Shown here one piece after another: positions 25,890-34,257 of a stretch of DNA of 64,000 nt. A program made the translations under genes and the position numbers. Under the pieces are notes generated by a model, which was not told the origin of the DNA, ran no database searches, and saw only the letters and a list, made by a program, of their open reading frames with translations. Within the stretch, counting starts at the first letter, position 1; each line of letters starts with the position of its first letter. Origin of the DNA: Faecalibacter rhinopitheci (lineage in GTDB: Bacteria; Bacteroidota; Bacteroidia; Flavobacteriales; Weeksellaceae); assembly GCF_015234135.1 (NCBI RefSeq), contig NZ_JADGIK010000001.1, forward strand, positions 62,001 through 126,000, in the 5' to 3' direction.

Positions 25890-25916
25890 TCTAATGTAAA
25901 TATTTTTTACATTAGA
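25890..25916 (+). terminator. Hairpin terminator after ftnA
   Basis: A perfect 11-bp stem (25890-25900 with 25906-25916, five-base loop) followed by a T-rich run, 28 bases after the ftnA stop and just before the bamD -7 element. Confidence 0.7.
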
Positions 25917-25927
25917 CTTCTTTTTAT

Positions 25928-25935
25928 TAAATTTG
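25928..25935 (+). promoter_or_regulatory. -7 element of the bamD promoter
   Basis: TAAATTTG, a perfect match, ends only four bases before the bamD ATG at 25940. Transcripts starting at the usual distance would have almost no 5' leader. Confidence 0.55.
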
Positions 25936-25939
25936 CACA

Positions 25940-26794
25940 ATGTTAAAAAAACTAACCTTAATAGTTTTAATCGGTGTTTCACTGTCATCTTGTAATAAGA
26001 TGTATAACCAAGCAATGAAATCTACGGATAAAGACGAGATTTATACTATAGCTACTCAACTATTTAATGACGGTAAATATACTCAGTCATTAGAATTATA
26101 TGAGAAGATTTCTACGTCTTTTGTGGGAACTGAGCAAGCTGCTGATATTGCCTACAATATGGCAGACGCGAACTTCAAAGACGAAAACTATAAGTTATCT
26201 GGTCACCTATTCAAAAATTTCTCAGGAAGTTTTCCAATGGATAGCCGTGCAGAAGAAGCATTATATAAATCTGCTTTTTCTTATTACCAGGATTCACCAA
26301 AGTATAATCTAGATCAAACAAGTACTTTTACGGCGATTGATGAGCTTCAAAACTTTATCAATACCTATCCAGATTCACCAAATGTTGCGGATGCTAATAA
26401 GTATATCACAGAATTACGTCAAAAATTAGAATTAAAAGCTTTTGAAATTGCAAAGGTCTATTACAAAACGATGAAATATAAAGCAGCAGCAGTTGCTTTT
26501 GATAACATGGTAGATGAATATCCAGATTCTAAGTTTCGTGAAGAAGCAATGATGTATTCATTAAGATCTAAAACAGAATTAGCGATTAATTTTAGTAGAT
26601 TAGAAAGTAAAGATTTACGTTTACAAGAATCTAGAACACAATATCGTCAATTAATCAAACACTATCCAGAAACTTCATATAAAGTAGAAGCTGAAAAGTT
26701 ATTGAAAAATATTGAATCTGATTTAGAGAAAACAAAAGCTCAATTAGCTATCGTAGAGAAAGCTAGAAAAGAAGCTATTGCAAATAATAAATAA
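25940..26794 (+). CDS. bamD: Outer membrane protein assembly factor BamD
   Basis: 284 residues. A lipoprotein signal ends at Cys18 in SLSSC. The mature part is a run of tetratricopeptide-like helix pairs (for example YTQSLELYEKISTSF, YKLSGHLFKNFSGSFP, YKAAAVAFDNMVDEYP, ESRTQYRQLIKHYP), the pattern of BamD/YfiO. With BamA it forms the core machine that inserts beta-barrel proteins into the outer membrane from the periplasmic side. The gene is 30 bases before rpoZ in the usual Bacteroidota order. The family length is normal; the C-terminal end is a charged coiled-coil-like helix. Confidence 0.94.
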   Translation: MLKKLTLIVLIGVSLSSCNKMYNQAMKSTDKDEIYTIATQLFNDGKYTQSLELYEKISTSFVGTEQAADIAYNMADANFKDENYKLSGHLFKNFSGSFPMDSRAEEALYKSAFSYYQDSPKYNLDQTSTFTAIDELQNFINTYPDSPNVADANKYITELRQKLELKAFEIAKVYYKTMKYKAAAVAFDNMVDEYPDSKFREEAMMYSLRSKTELAINFSRLESKDLRLQESRTQYRQLIKHYPETSYKVEAEKLLKNIESDLEKTKAQLAIVEKARKEAIANNK

Positions 26795-26824
26795 AATAAG
26801 TTAATTATATAAAAATTTTTTGAT

Positions 26825-27148
26825 ATGAATTTCAAAGATATTGGTGCTGCGACGACAACACAAACTTACAACCGTAGAAAAATCGAACAAGAAACTGGAA
26901 ACATTTACGAGTCGATTGCTATTATGGGGAAAAGAGCTGAACAAATCAATCAAGAAATGAAATCTGAATTAATTCAGAAATTAGATGAATTTGCTGCTCA
27001 TACTGATTCTTTAGAAGAAGTGTTTGAAAATAGAGAGCAAATCGAAGTTTCTAAATTTTACGAAAGACTTCCTAAAGCGACTTCAATCGCTGTTAAAGAA
27101 TGGTTAGACAACGATGTTTATTACAGAAATCCAAATGAGGATAAATAA
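26825..27148 (+). CDS. rpoZ: RNA polymerase omega subunit, Bacteroidota type
   Basis: 107 residues. The landmark block is NIYESIAIMGKRAEQINQEMK (about 27-47), equivalent to the YE-hinged helix of omega from other bacteria, followed by a Bacteroidota-specific C-terminal extension with FYERLPKATSIAVKEWL. Omega binds the beta' subunit and assists polymerase assembly. It overlaps the coaBC start by one base (TAATG), so the two are coupled, and it follows bamD closely. Position and sequence agree; identification is strong even though the protein is short. Confidence 0.9.
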   Translation: MNFKDIGAATTTQTYNRRKIEQETGNIYESIAIMGKRAEQINQEMKSELIQKLDEFAAHTDSLEEVFENREQIEVSKFYERLPKATSIAVKEWLDNDVYYRNPNEDK

Positions 27149-28344
27149 TGTCTGTTTTACATAGTAAAAAAATTTTATTGGCAGTTTCTGCCGGAATAGC
27201 GGCCTATAAAGCCGCTTTTCTTGTTAGAGGATTTATCAAACACGGAGCTGAGGTCAAAGTAATTATGACACCTGATGCTCAAAATTTTGTTACACCACTT
27301 ACTTTATCTACTTTATCTAAACAACCTGTAGAATGGGAATTTTTTGGAGAAAAAGGTGATTGGAATAATCATGTAGAATATGCTCTTTGGGCAGATTATA
27401 TGGTGGTTGCTCCTTGTACAGCAAATACATTATCACATATGGCCGATGGTACTTGTGATAATTTAGTATTAGCAACCTATTTATCTGCTAAATGTCCGGT
27501 ATACTTTGCTCCTGCAATGGATTTGGACATGTATCAACATCCTTCTACAAAAGAGAACATAGAAAAACTAGTCCTTAATGGAAATATTTTAATTCCCGCG
27601 GAAAGTGGAGAATTAGCAAGTGGTCTTGTTGGAGAAGGTCGTATGGCTGAACCTGAAAATATTATAACTTTTATGGAAGAACATATTTCACAGACATTAC
27701 CACTTTTTGGTAAAAACATAGTTGTTTCTGCTGGTCCTACATACGAAAACATAGATCCTGTACGTTTTATAGGTAATTATTCTTCTGGGAAAATGGGATT
27801 TGAAATTGCTAAAGCAGCATCAAAATTAGGTGCAAAAGTTACATTAGTTTCTGGCCCTAGTCATGAATCTGTTGCTGGATACCCTATAGAACGTGTAAAT
27901 GTTGTTTCTGCACGAGATATGTATCAAGCAATGCATGATAATTTTGCAAAAGCAGATGTCGTTGTAATGTCGGCTGCTGTTGCGGATTATAGACCAAAAG
28001 ATGTAGCTGACCAAAAGATTAAAAAAAATGATGAGGATATTTCTATTACCTTAGTAAAGAATCCTGATATCCTTAAATCTTTAGGCGAAATTAAAAACCA
28101 ACAAATATTAGTCGGTTTTGCTTTAGAAACCAATAATGAAGAAGAATACGCCAAACAAAAATTGGCGAAGAAAAATCTAGATTTTATTGTCTTAAATTCA
28201 TTACAAGATAAAGAAGCTGGATTTCAAAAAAACACCAACAAAATTACAATTATTGACAAAAATCTATCAATGCAATCTTTTGAAGCTAAATCAAAAGCTG
28301 AGGTGGCAATAGATATTTTAAAAGTCATTATAAACAAACTATAA
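27148..28344 (+). CDS. coaBC: Bifunctional phosphopantothenoylcysteine decarboxylase / phosphopantothenate-cysteine ligase
   Basis: 398 residues. The N-terminal flavin-dependent CoaC domain (about 1-180) has the catalytic His in WNNHVEYALWADYMVV, a PAMDLDMY variant of the PAMN loop, and a GEGRMAEP lid. The C-terminal CoaB domain (about 188-398) has the nucleotide-binding SAGPTYENIDPVRFIGNYSSGKMG and the KIKK segment followed by LVKNPDIL. It makes 4'-phosphopantetheine from phosphopantothenate, cysteine and CTP in coenzyme A synthesis. Start overlaps rpoZ; the next gene begins two bases after the stop. Confidence 0.96.
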   Translation: MSVLHSKKILLAVSAGIAAYKAAFLVRGFIKHGAEVKVIMTPDAQNFVTPLTLSTLSKQPVEWEFFGEKGDWNNHVEYALWADYMVVAPCTANTLSHMADGTCDNLVLATYLSAKCPVYFAPAMDLDMYQHPSTKENIEKLVLNGNILIPAESGELASGLVGEGRMAEPENIITFMEEHISQTLPLFGKNIVVSAGPTYENIDPVRFIGNYSSGKMGFEIAKAASKLGAKVTLVSGPSHESVAGYPIERVNVVSARDMYQAMHDNFAKADVVVMSAAVADYRPKDVADQKIKKNDEDISITLVKNPDILKSLGEIKNQQILVGFALETNNEEEYAKQKLAKKNLDFIVLNSLQDKEAGFQKNTNKITIIDKNLSMQSFEAKSKAEVAIDILKVIINKL

Positions 28345-28346
28345 AA

Positions 28347-29249
28347 ATGAGAAAATTAGCATCTTTATTCTTTTCTGTATGTGTATCAGCAATAGCCTTT
28401 TCACAGAGCATTATGGCTGATGTAAAAGTTGATTATTCGCAAGTACAAGTTACTAATACACAAGTATATGAAACTTTACAACGTTCGTTAACAAATTTTA
28501 TAAATTCAACTAAATGGACAGAAGATCGGTTAAAACCACATGAAAGAATTGAAGCTAATTTTCTAATTTTAATTTCAAAGAAAGAATCCAACCGATACAC
28601 TGCAACATTACAAGTACAGTCGCGTCGTCCAGTTTTCAACTCTACTTATTATACGCCAATCTTAAATTTAAATGATACAAATTTTACGTTTGAGTATACA
28701 GAGTTTGAAGAATTAATCTTTAACGAAAGAAAATTTAGTGGGAAAAACTTAACAGATGTTTTCACATATTATGTATATCTAATTTTAGGTTATGATGCTG
28801 ATACTTTCGTAAAAGATGGAGGAACAGAATACTTTAAAATTGCACAACGTATTTCAAACTTCGGTCAAGGTTCTAGATTTGGTGGTTGGAGCGAAACTGA
28901 TGGATTACAATCTCGTACTTCATTGGTTAACAATATTTTAAAAGCAGATAACAAAACCCTTCGTACCCTATCTTACCAATATCACCGAAACGGATTGGAT
29001 GTAATGGCAGATAATGAGCTTAGAGGTAAAAATGCTTTAGGTAATGCATTGTTACAATTAGAATTCTATACAAGAGGAACTTATGCTCAATTCTATCCAT
29101 TAGATATTTTCATTAATGCTAAAAAAGATGAGATTAGTAAAGTTTTTGGAGGTGGTCAGGTTTCATCTGTAAACACTGAAAAACTTAAAGAAATTTTAAA
29201 TTCTATTTCTCCGAAAAATACAAGTCTTTGGTCTAACTTGAAAAAATAG
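28347..29249 (+). CDS. DUF4835 family exported protein (PorD-like)
   Basis: 300 residues with a signal peptide (about 1-20, ending AFSQ). The body matches what I know of DUF4835: VYETLQRSLTNFINSTKWT, SRRPVFNSTYYTP, YVYLILGYDADTF and FGGWSETDGLQSR. The family is found in most Bacteroidota between coaBC and recN; some annotation schemes call it PorD, a type IX secretion system protein, an assignment I cannot test here. Probably periplasmic or outer-membrane associated. It is two bases after coaBC and two before recN, so all belong to one transcript. Confidence 0.85.
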   Translation: MRKLASLFFSVCVSAIAFSQSIMADVKVDYSQVQVTNTQVYETLQRSLTNFINSTKWTEDRLKPHERIEANFLILISKKESNRYTATLQVQSRRPVFNSTYYTPILNLNDTNFTFEYTEFEELIFNERKFSGKNLTDVFTYYVYLILGYDADTFVKDGGTEYFKIAQRISNFGQGSRFGGWSETDGLQSRTSLVNNILKADNKTLRTLSYQYHRNGLDVMADNELRGKNALGNALLQLEFYTRGTYAQFYPLDIFINAKKDEISKVFGGGQVSSVNTEKLKEILNSISPKNTSLWSNLKK

Positions 29250-29251
29250 AA

Positions 29252-30907
29252 ATGCTTAAAACGCTACGTGTCAATAATTTCGCAATCATTGATCAATTAG
29301 AAATTGATTTTCATCCTGGTATGACAACCATCACTGGAGAAACAGGTGCAGGAAAATCAATACTTTTAGGTGCTTTAAAATTAGTACTTGGTGAAAGAGC
29401 TGATTTAAAAACATTAAAGAATAGTAATGAAAAATGTATTATTGAAGCTGTTTTTGATATAAAGGATTTAGATCTTCAAGATTTTTTTAAAGAATATGAT
29501 TTAGACTATGAAGATGAATCCATTCTTCGTAGAGAATTATTGCCTTCAGGAAAATCGCGTGCTTTTATAAATGATACGCCAGTAAAAATAAATGATCTAC
29601 ATTTACTTTCTGAACAGTTAATAGATATCCATTCTCAATTTAATACACCAAAAATTTTTGAACATGATTTTCAATTAAGCATGTTAGATATTTATGGTGA
29701 AAATAAAGATTTACTGAAAAAATACAAAAAAGTTTACCAATCGTACATTGAAGTAAAAAAGAAAATAAAGGAAGCTCAAAATTCACTAGAAAATCAATCG
29801 CAGGATTTAGATTATAAATTACACCTTTGGGAAGAGTTGAGTAATGCTAATTTGCGTTTACAAGAATTAGAGTTTTTGGAATCTGAAATAAAAGCACTTT
29901 CTAATGTTGAAGAAATTCTAGCAATATTAGGAGAAGCATATCAATTTTTAGATCATCCAGAAATGGGAATTGTTTCTCAACTTAATGAAGCGAGTAATAA
30001 AATCAATAAAATTACAAGTTACTCGAATGATATAGAACATTTGTATGAACGAATGATATCAGCCAAAATCGAATTAGATGATATTACAAGTGAATTACAA
30101 AATCGAATTGATTCTACTGAATTAAATCCAGAAAAATTATTAGAAATTAATCACCGTTTCGATTTACTTCACCGTTTATTGAGAAAACATAATACCAATA
30201 CAATTGAGGAGTTAATTGAAGTTCGTGATACTTTGGAAACACAAACATCAGGATTTGATAATTTAAGTGACTTAATAATTCAATTGACAAAACAGCTTAA
30301 TGGATTTGGAGATGAATTAGAAAAACTTTCTTTAAAAATCCGAAAAAATCGATTAAATTCTATTGATACGATCAAGAGAAATATTCTTGCTTCATTAGCT
30401 CAATTAGGAATGGAAAATTCTAATTTAATAATTCAGTTAGATGAAGTAAGTGAGTTTACCCCTACTGGTAAAGATCAAGTACAATTTTTGTTCAGCGCCA
30501 ACAAAGGGATGGAACCAAGAATTTTTGAGAAATCAGTTTCTGGTGGTGAACGTTCCAGATTAATGTTAGCTATTAAAAATTTATTAGCTTCGCACACTTT
30601 TTTACCAACTTTAATATTAGATGAAATTGATACTGGAATTTCTGGAAAAGTAGCAAACGATACTGGAAAAGTGATGCAATCTATGGCCGATAATATGCAA
30701 TTATTGGTAATTACTCATTTACCACAAGTTGCATCAAAAGGTAATCACCAAGTAAAAGTTTACAAAGAAGTTGTAAATGATACTACAAAAACAAATGTTG
30801 TAGAACTATCTAAAGATCAACGACTTAAGGAGATTGCTCAAATGATATCCGGTTCGGATATTACAGATGCAGCAATAGATCAAGCAAAAGAGTTATTAAA
30901 TCTATAA
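29252..30907 (+). CDS. recN: DNA repair protein RecN
   Basis: 551 residues of an SMC-like ATPase. The Walker A motif GETGAGKS is at 29-36, a coiled-coil middle section lies at about 150-370 (charged heptads such as KKIKEAQNSLENQ), and the C-terminal head carries the signature SVSGGERSRLMLAIK and Walker B LILDEIDTGISG. RecN binds broken DNA ends and helps recombination repair. It closes the bamD to recN cluster and has its own terminator. The final residues (MISGSDITDAAIDQAKELL) are typical of RecN. Confidence 0.96.
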   Translation: MLKTLRVNNFAIIDQLEIDFHPGMTTITGETGAGKSILLGALKLVLGERADLKTLKNSNEKCIIEAVFDIKDLDLQDFFKEYDLDYEDESILRRELLPSGKSRAFINDTPVKINDLHLLSEQLIDIHSQFNTPKIFEHDFQLSMLDIYGENKDLLKKYKKVYQSYIEVKKKIKEAQNSLENQSQDLDYKLHLWEELSNANLRLQELEFLESEIKALSNVEEILAILGEAYQFLDHPEMGIVSQLNEASNKINKITSYSNDIEHLYERMISAKIELDDITSELQNRIDSTELNPEKLLEINHRFDLLHRLLRKHNTNTIEELIEVRDTLETQTSGFDNLSDLIIQLTKQLNGFGDELEKLSLKIRKNRLNSIDTIKRNILASLAQLGMENSNLIIQLDEVSEFTPTGKDQVQFLFSANKGMEPRIFEKSVSGGERSRLMLAIKNLLASHTFLPTLILDEIDTGISGKVANDTGKVMQSMADNMQLLVITHLPQVASKGNHQVKVYKEVVNDTTKTNVVELSKDQRLKEIAQMISGSDITDAAIDQAKELLNL

Positions 30908-30916
30908 ATATTAAAT

Positions 30917-30938
30917 AACTGCCTTTAAAAAGGCAGTT
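30917..30938 (+). terminator. Hairpin terminator after recN
   Basis: AACTGCCTT (30917-30925) pairs with AAGGCAGTT (30930-30938) around a four-base loop, then a T-run; nine bases after the recN stop. Confidence 0.8.
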
Positions 30939-30957
30939 TTTTTGGTTATTTTCAATA

Positions 30958-30972
30958 TATTATGTTAAATAA
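30958..30972 (+). repeat. 15-base motif copy 5 (forward), downstream of recN
   Basis: TATTATGTTAAATAA, 14 of 15 identical to the copies near the SMR gene, 19 bases after the recN terminator stem. AAAACCCTAAT follows, similar to the CCCTATT seen near the other copies. Confidence 0.55.
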
Positions 30973-31102
30973 AAACCCTAATATTTAGTTCTATCACGTG
31001 CAATTACTCGATTATTGATAAATTACTGCCTTTTAAAATTTAAATATGAATTACAAAAGTTGAGCTACTTAATAAAAAAATAAGATGAATTTTTACTTTT
31101 CT

Positions 31103-31338
31103 TTAATTTTTAAGATTGAGATAATTTTCAATTGCTTTACTAATCTTCCGAGAAATAGATTTTAATAAATCAACTACCATTTTTAATTAGAGATTCAATT
31201 TTATTTGTTTCCATAAAAGTGGATGTTAGATTTTTGGCTTCATTCTATAGTAATAATTTTATAGATTTTACCTCTATTTACGATAGAAACGTGATTTTTA
31301 ATTGAATCATAAACTAATTGTATATAATTAATAATCAA
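31103..31338 (-). pseudogene. Decayed gene remnant, minus strand
   Basis: On the minus strand an open stretch from 31338 reads LIINYIQLVYDSIKNH and continues to RGKIYKIITIE, then meets a stop. A shift picks up EAKNLTSTFMETNKIES, and a second shift picks up VDLLKSISRKISKAIENYL to a TAA at 31103. The three pieces abut and keep protein-like composition, as expected of one gene with two indels, about 78 codons long. There is no ATG and no family recognised. It lies downstream of the MFS gene in the same direction. Confidence 0.45.
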
Positions 31339-31452
31339 TTATTTAAGTTATTTTAAGTATTTTAAATCTAAGAATAAATGATAAAAGATGTTTAAAAATG
31401 TTAATAGAGGCATAATTTCTTTTAAATTATTATAATTATGTTAAATCCAATT

Positions 31453-32643
31453 TTAAATATTTATCTTATGCTTATTATATGTATATCTAGAGATGAATAT
31501 GTAATAAATTAAAGCTATTAAACATAAAAAACCAGCTATTAAAAAGAGATTTGCATATCCAAATTTTATGACTAAACTTCCTGCTGCGATCATTCCTATA
31601 CCAATTCCTAAATCTATTGCAATGAAAAATGTAGAATTAGCTGACCCCCTTTTTTCTGGAAAAGTCATATTCATAAATTGAGTTTGAAAAGCTGGAATAG
31701 AAACTCCAAAACCAAGACCAACAAAATATGCACCGATAAAATAAAACAAATCATAGATTGGAAAAGCAATTAAAAAATACCCCAATCCGATAGAACTTAT
31801 ACCCAAAATATTAACTTGATTAATCCATCCTTTATCAATCAACTTACCGCTAAATATTCGTGATGTTCCTATACCAACAGCAATACTTAGAAACAAATAA
31901 CTAGCACCTTCAATATTTAGTTCTTTTCCATACATAACCCCAAAAGTGTATAGAGCTCCATAAGTAATTTCTAAAATTAAAACATTAATTGCTAAAGGTA
32001 TTGCATGAATTAAAATAAATCTATCCAAAGAAATTGGTTCTTTATTTTTCTTTTCGTCTACTACTTTTTTCTGCGGATCTTTGATTAGAAATGCACAAAG
32101 AATTCCTATTACACCAAAGAGCAATGCTGAATAAAAAATATAATTAAAATCGTAATGGTCATAAATATACATTCCGCAAATTGGTCCAATTGACATAGCA
32201 AGTGTAGACATTAAACCATAATAGCCAATTCCTTCTCCCCTTCTTTTGGAAGGTAATAAATCTATGGCTAAAGTATTACTAGAAGTTGTAATAACTCCCC
32301 ATGCCAATCCATGCATCATTCTTAATATAAACAAAAATGCAACACTGGATATAATTGTATATCCAAAAAATAATGACACAAATAAGATAAAGGAAATTAA
32401 ATAAACTTTTTTCCTAGAAAAATTATCTACTAAGTAGCCAGAAAAAAAACGGATAAACAACGCGGCTAATACGTATGAAGATAAGATGTAAGTCATTTCC
32501 GCTTTATCAATTTTAAAATGCTCTAAAATATAAAATGGTAATGTAACGCTTACTTGATAAAAAGCAATTCCTGTTAAAAGATTTGCTATGGAAGCAAAGA
32601 TGAAACTTGACGTCCAAAGTTTTGGTTGGTTGATATTATTCAT
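31453..32643 (-). CDS. MFS transporter, DHA1-like exporter
   Basis: 396 residues with twelve predicted membrane segments in two halves joined by a charged loop near residues 190-205 (KDPQKKVVDEKKNKEP). The motif-A-like loop GYLVDNFSRKK follows segment 2, and a family-typical RRGEGIGYYGL lies after segment 4. These features indicate a proton-coupled major facilitator, most like drug or metabolite exporters of the DHA1 group. Substrate cannot be told. Its -7 element lies inside the terminator hairpin of the upstream phosphorylase gene. Confidence 0.85.
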   Translation of the reverse strand: MNNINQPKLWTSSFIFASIANLLTGIAFYQVSVTLPFYILEHFKIDKAEMTYILSSYVLAALFIRFFSGYLVDNFSRKKVYLISFILFVSLFFGYTIISSVAFLFILRMMHGLAWGVITTSSNTLAIDLLPSKRRGEGIGYYGLMSTLAMSIGPICGMYIYDHYDFNYIFYSALLFGVIGILCAFLIKDPQKKVVDEKKNKEPISLDRFILIHAIPLAINVLILEITYGALYTFGVMYGKELNIEGASYLFLSIAVGIGTSRIFSGKLIDKGWINQVNILGISSIGLGYFLIAFPIYDLFYFIGAYFVGLGFGVSIPAFQTQFMNMTFPEKRGSANSTFFIAIDLGIGIGMIAAGSLVIKFGYANLFLIAGFLCLIALIYYIFISRYTYNKHKINI

Positions 32644-32652
32644 AAGCTAAAA

Positions 32653-32683
32653 AAAGCCGGTACAAATTTATTGTAACGGCTTT
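32653..32683 (-). terminator. Terminator of the phosphorylase gene, containing the MFS -7 element
   Basis: AAAGCCG and TACAA (32653-32665) pair with TTGTA and CGGCTTT (32671-32683) with one G/A mismatch and a five-base loop. On the minus strand TAAATTTG (32670-32663) is a perfect -7 element lying in the loop and upper stem, 20 bases before the MFS ATG. Termination and initiation signals therefore overlap. Confidence 0.65.
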
Positions 32684-32703
32684 ATGTATTAAATTATCTT
32701 GAA

Positions 32704-33576
32704 CTATTTTGCTAATCTATCTAATGCATAAACAATCATTTTGTCTACAGTTGCATAAGAATCAGTACTAAATTCTCCTAAAATTCGGTTGGCAACTATT
32801 GCATTTAATGACAATGCCTCATGTCCCATCATTTTAGCTAAACCATAAATTGCAGAAGTTTCCATTTCAAAATTTGTAATTCTTAAATCCTCGTATTGAA
32901 AAGAAGTTAAATAATCATTAATATCTATAGGATTGGGTGCCAAACGAAGAAAACGTCCTTGTGGACCGTAAAAACCACAAGCAGTTGCAGTTATACCTTG
33001 TTTTGTTTCATCTGAAGCTAATTTTTCCATTAAAGTAGATGAGGCTTCTACTAAATATGGACGTGCTTTTTTTGGTGACCAATTCACATGTTTGATGAAT
33101 GCATCTTCTACTTCTGCCATCATAAACTCCTCACTTCCTTGGTAATAATGTAATAATCCATCTAAGCCCAAACCATGTGAACCAATTACTAATGAATCAA
33201 CAGGTATATCAGCCTGTAATGCTCCTGAAGTTCCTAAACGAACAAAAGATAATTTTCTAAATTCAGGGTTATTCTCACCTGTTTCTAAATTAATATTTGC
33301 TAATGCATCTAATTCTGAAAAGACAATGTCGATATTATCTGTACCCATTCCAGTAGAAATCACAGTCATACGTGTCCCCTTATATGTTCCAGTATGTGTA
33401 ACGATTTCTCGTTTAGAAGATTTATGTTCAATTGTTTCAAAATGAAGAGATACTTTTTCAACACGATTAGGATCGCCAACTGTGATGACAATATCTGCTA
33501 AATGTTCTGGTCTTATGTTACAATGGTAAATACTTCCGTCTGCATTTAATATTAACTCTGATGATGCTTTACTCAT
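32704..33576 (-). CDS. Nucleoside phosphorylase, uridine phosphorylase-like
   Basis: 290 residues of the PNP/UDP family (NP-I fold). The phosphate-binding loop GDPNRVEKV starts near residue 33, a second phosphate/sugar loop is VRLGTSGALQ near 113, and the ribose/base block FEMETSAIYGLA lies near 240. It cleaves nucleosides with phosphate to a base and sugar 1-phosphate in salvage. The block wording is closest to uridine phosphorylases, but purine specificity is not excluded. It is about 40 residues longer than E. coli uridine phosphorylase, as in other Bacteroidota. Single-gene unit. Confidence 0.88.
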   Translation of the reverse strand: MSKASSELILNADGSIYHCNIRPEHLADIVITVGDPNRVEKVSLHFETIEHKSSKREIVTHTGTYKGTRMTVISTGMGTDNIDIVFSELDALANINLETGENNPEFRKLSFVRLGTSGALQADIPVDSLVIGSHGLGLDGLLHYYQGSEEFMMAEVEDAFIKHVNWSPKKARPYLVEASSTLMEKLASDETKQGITATACGFYGPQGRFLRLAPNPIDINDYLTSFQYEDLRITNFEMETSAIYGLAKMMGHEALSLNAIVANRILGEFSTDSYATVDKMIVYALDRLAK

Positions 33577-33642
33577 GGTATTTTGTAATTAAAAATAAAC
33601 AAACAATATACGATAGATAAAACTACTTTTCAAATAATTTTA

Positions 33643-33972
33643 TTAACCGCCTACACGTTTCACTTTAAAACCTTTGTCTTTCAGATAGGCCATAATTTTA
33701 TCTCGATAATCACCTTGAATTATGATTTGTTCGTCTTTAAAACTCCCTCCAACACCTAAAAACTGTTTAATTTCTTTAGCTAATAATTTAAAATCATCAT
33801 CCGCTCCGGTATATCCTTCAATAATTGTATTCACTTTTCCTTTACGCTTTTCGAATTTACAAATTAAAGGTTCTTTCTGCATCCATAATTCATGACCTTC
33901 TTCTTGAATTTCCTCTTCCGGTTGTATAACATGATCCGGAAATAAGTTTTTTAATTGATCCTGTAAATCCAT
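33643..33972 (-). CDS. SUI1/eIF1-family translation factor (YciH-like)
   Basis: 109 residues. The C-terminal 75 residues form a SUI1 domain: KRKGKVNTIIEGYTG, LAKEIKQFLGVGGSFKDEQIIIQGD and YLKDKGFKVKRVG. In eukaryotes this domain (eIF1) controls start-codon selection; E. coli YciH is a bacterial counterpart that affects initiation fidelity in vitro. The N-terminal 30 residues are acidic and probably flexible. Expected cytoplasmic and ribosome-associated. Single gene, 66 bases before the phosphorylase gene start. Confidence 0.9.
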   Translation of the reverse strand: MDLQDQLKNLFPDHVIQPEEEIQEEGHELWMQKEPLICKFEKRKGKVNTIIEGYTGADDDFKLLAKEIKQFLGVGGSFKDEQIIIQGDYRDKIMAYLKDKGFKVKRVGG

Positions 33973-34257
33973 ACTTTTTATAATGTCTTGATATTTATTT
34001 TATTATTCCAAAATCAAATTGGAAATCATGTTAAGCTTTTAAGGTAATTACAAAGATATAAAAAAGGGACACCAAAGTATCCCTTTTTTATATCTCTATG
34101 AATTAAACTATACTCATTAACAAAAAACTTAATAGATATAGTATAAAGTTTTAGTTAGACTCGAATTTACTGTATGCACAGAAAAAACAATACTAACAAA
34201 AACTTCAGATTTTAGTTGTTGGTAAAGTTTTAGCGTAACCGAATATAGTCTAATAAA
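33973..34257. other. Spacer with a long 3' untranslated stretch and terminator
   Basis: About 285 bases holding the terminator at 34055-34094 and, on its right, about 160 bases without a reading frame that would form the 3' end of the transcript carrying the 38-residue protein. The left part (33973-34054) is the promoter region of the SUI1 gene. Confidence 0.5.
34055..34094 (-). terminator. Long hairpin terminator
   Basis: A perfect 15-bp stem (34055-34069 with 34080-34094, ten-base loop) with six A and six T bases in the arms. The only minus-strand gene upstream is the 38-residue protein, 163 bases away. Confidence 0.75.

Larger units (their letters stand above)
30939..31452. other. Gene-poor region between recN and the MFS gene
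   Basis: About 510 bases without an intact gene. It starts with a copy of the 15-base motif (30958-30972) and ends with a weaker one (31435-31445) just before the MFS stop. Between them is the minus-strand gene remnant at 31103-31338. The first 130 bases and the last 100 are AT-rich with no signal seen. Confidence 0.55.
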
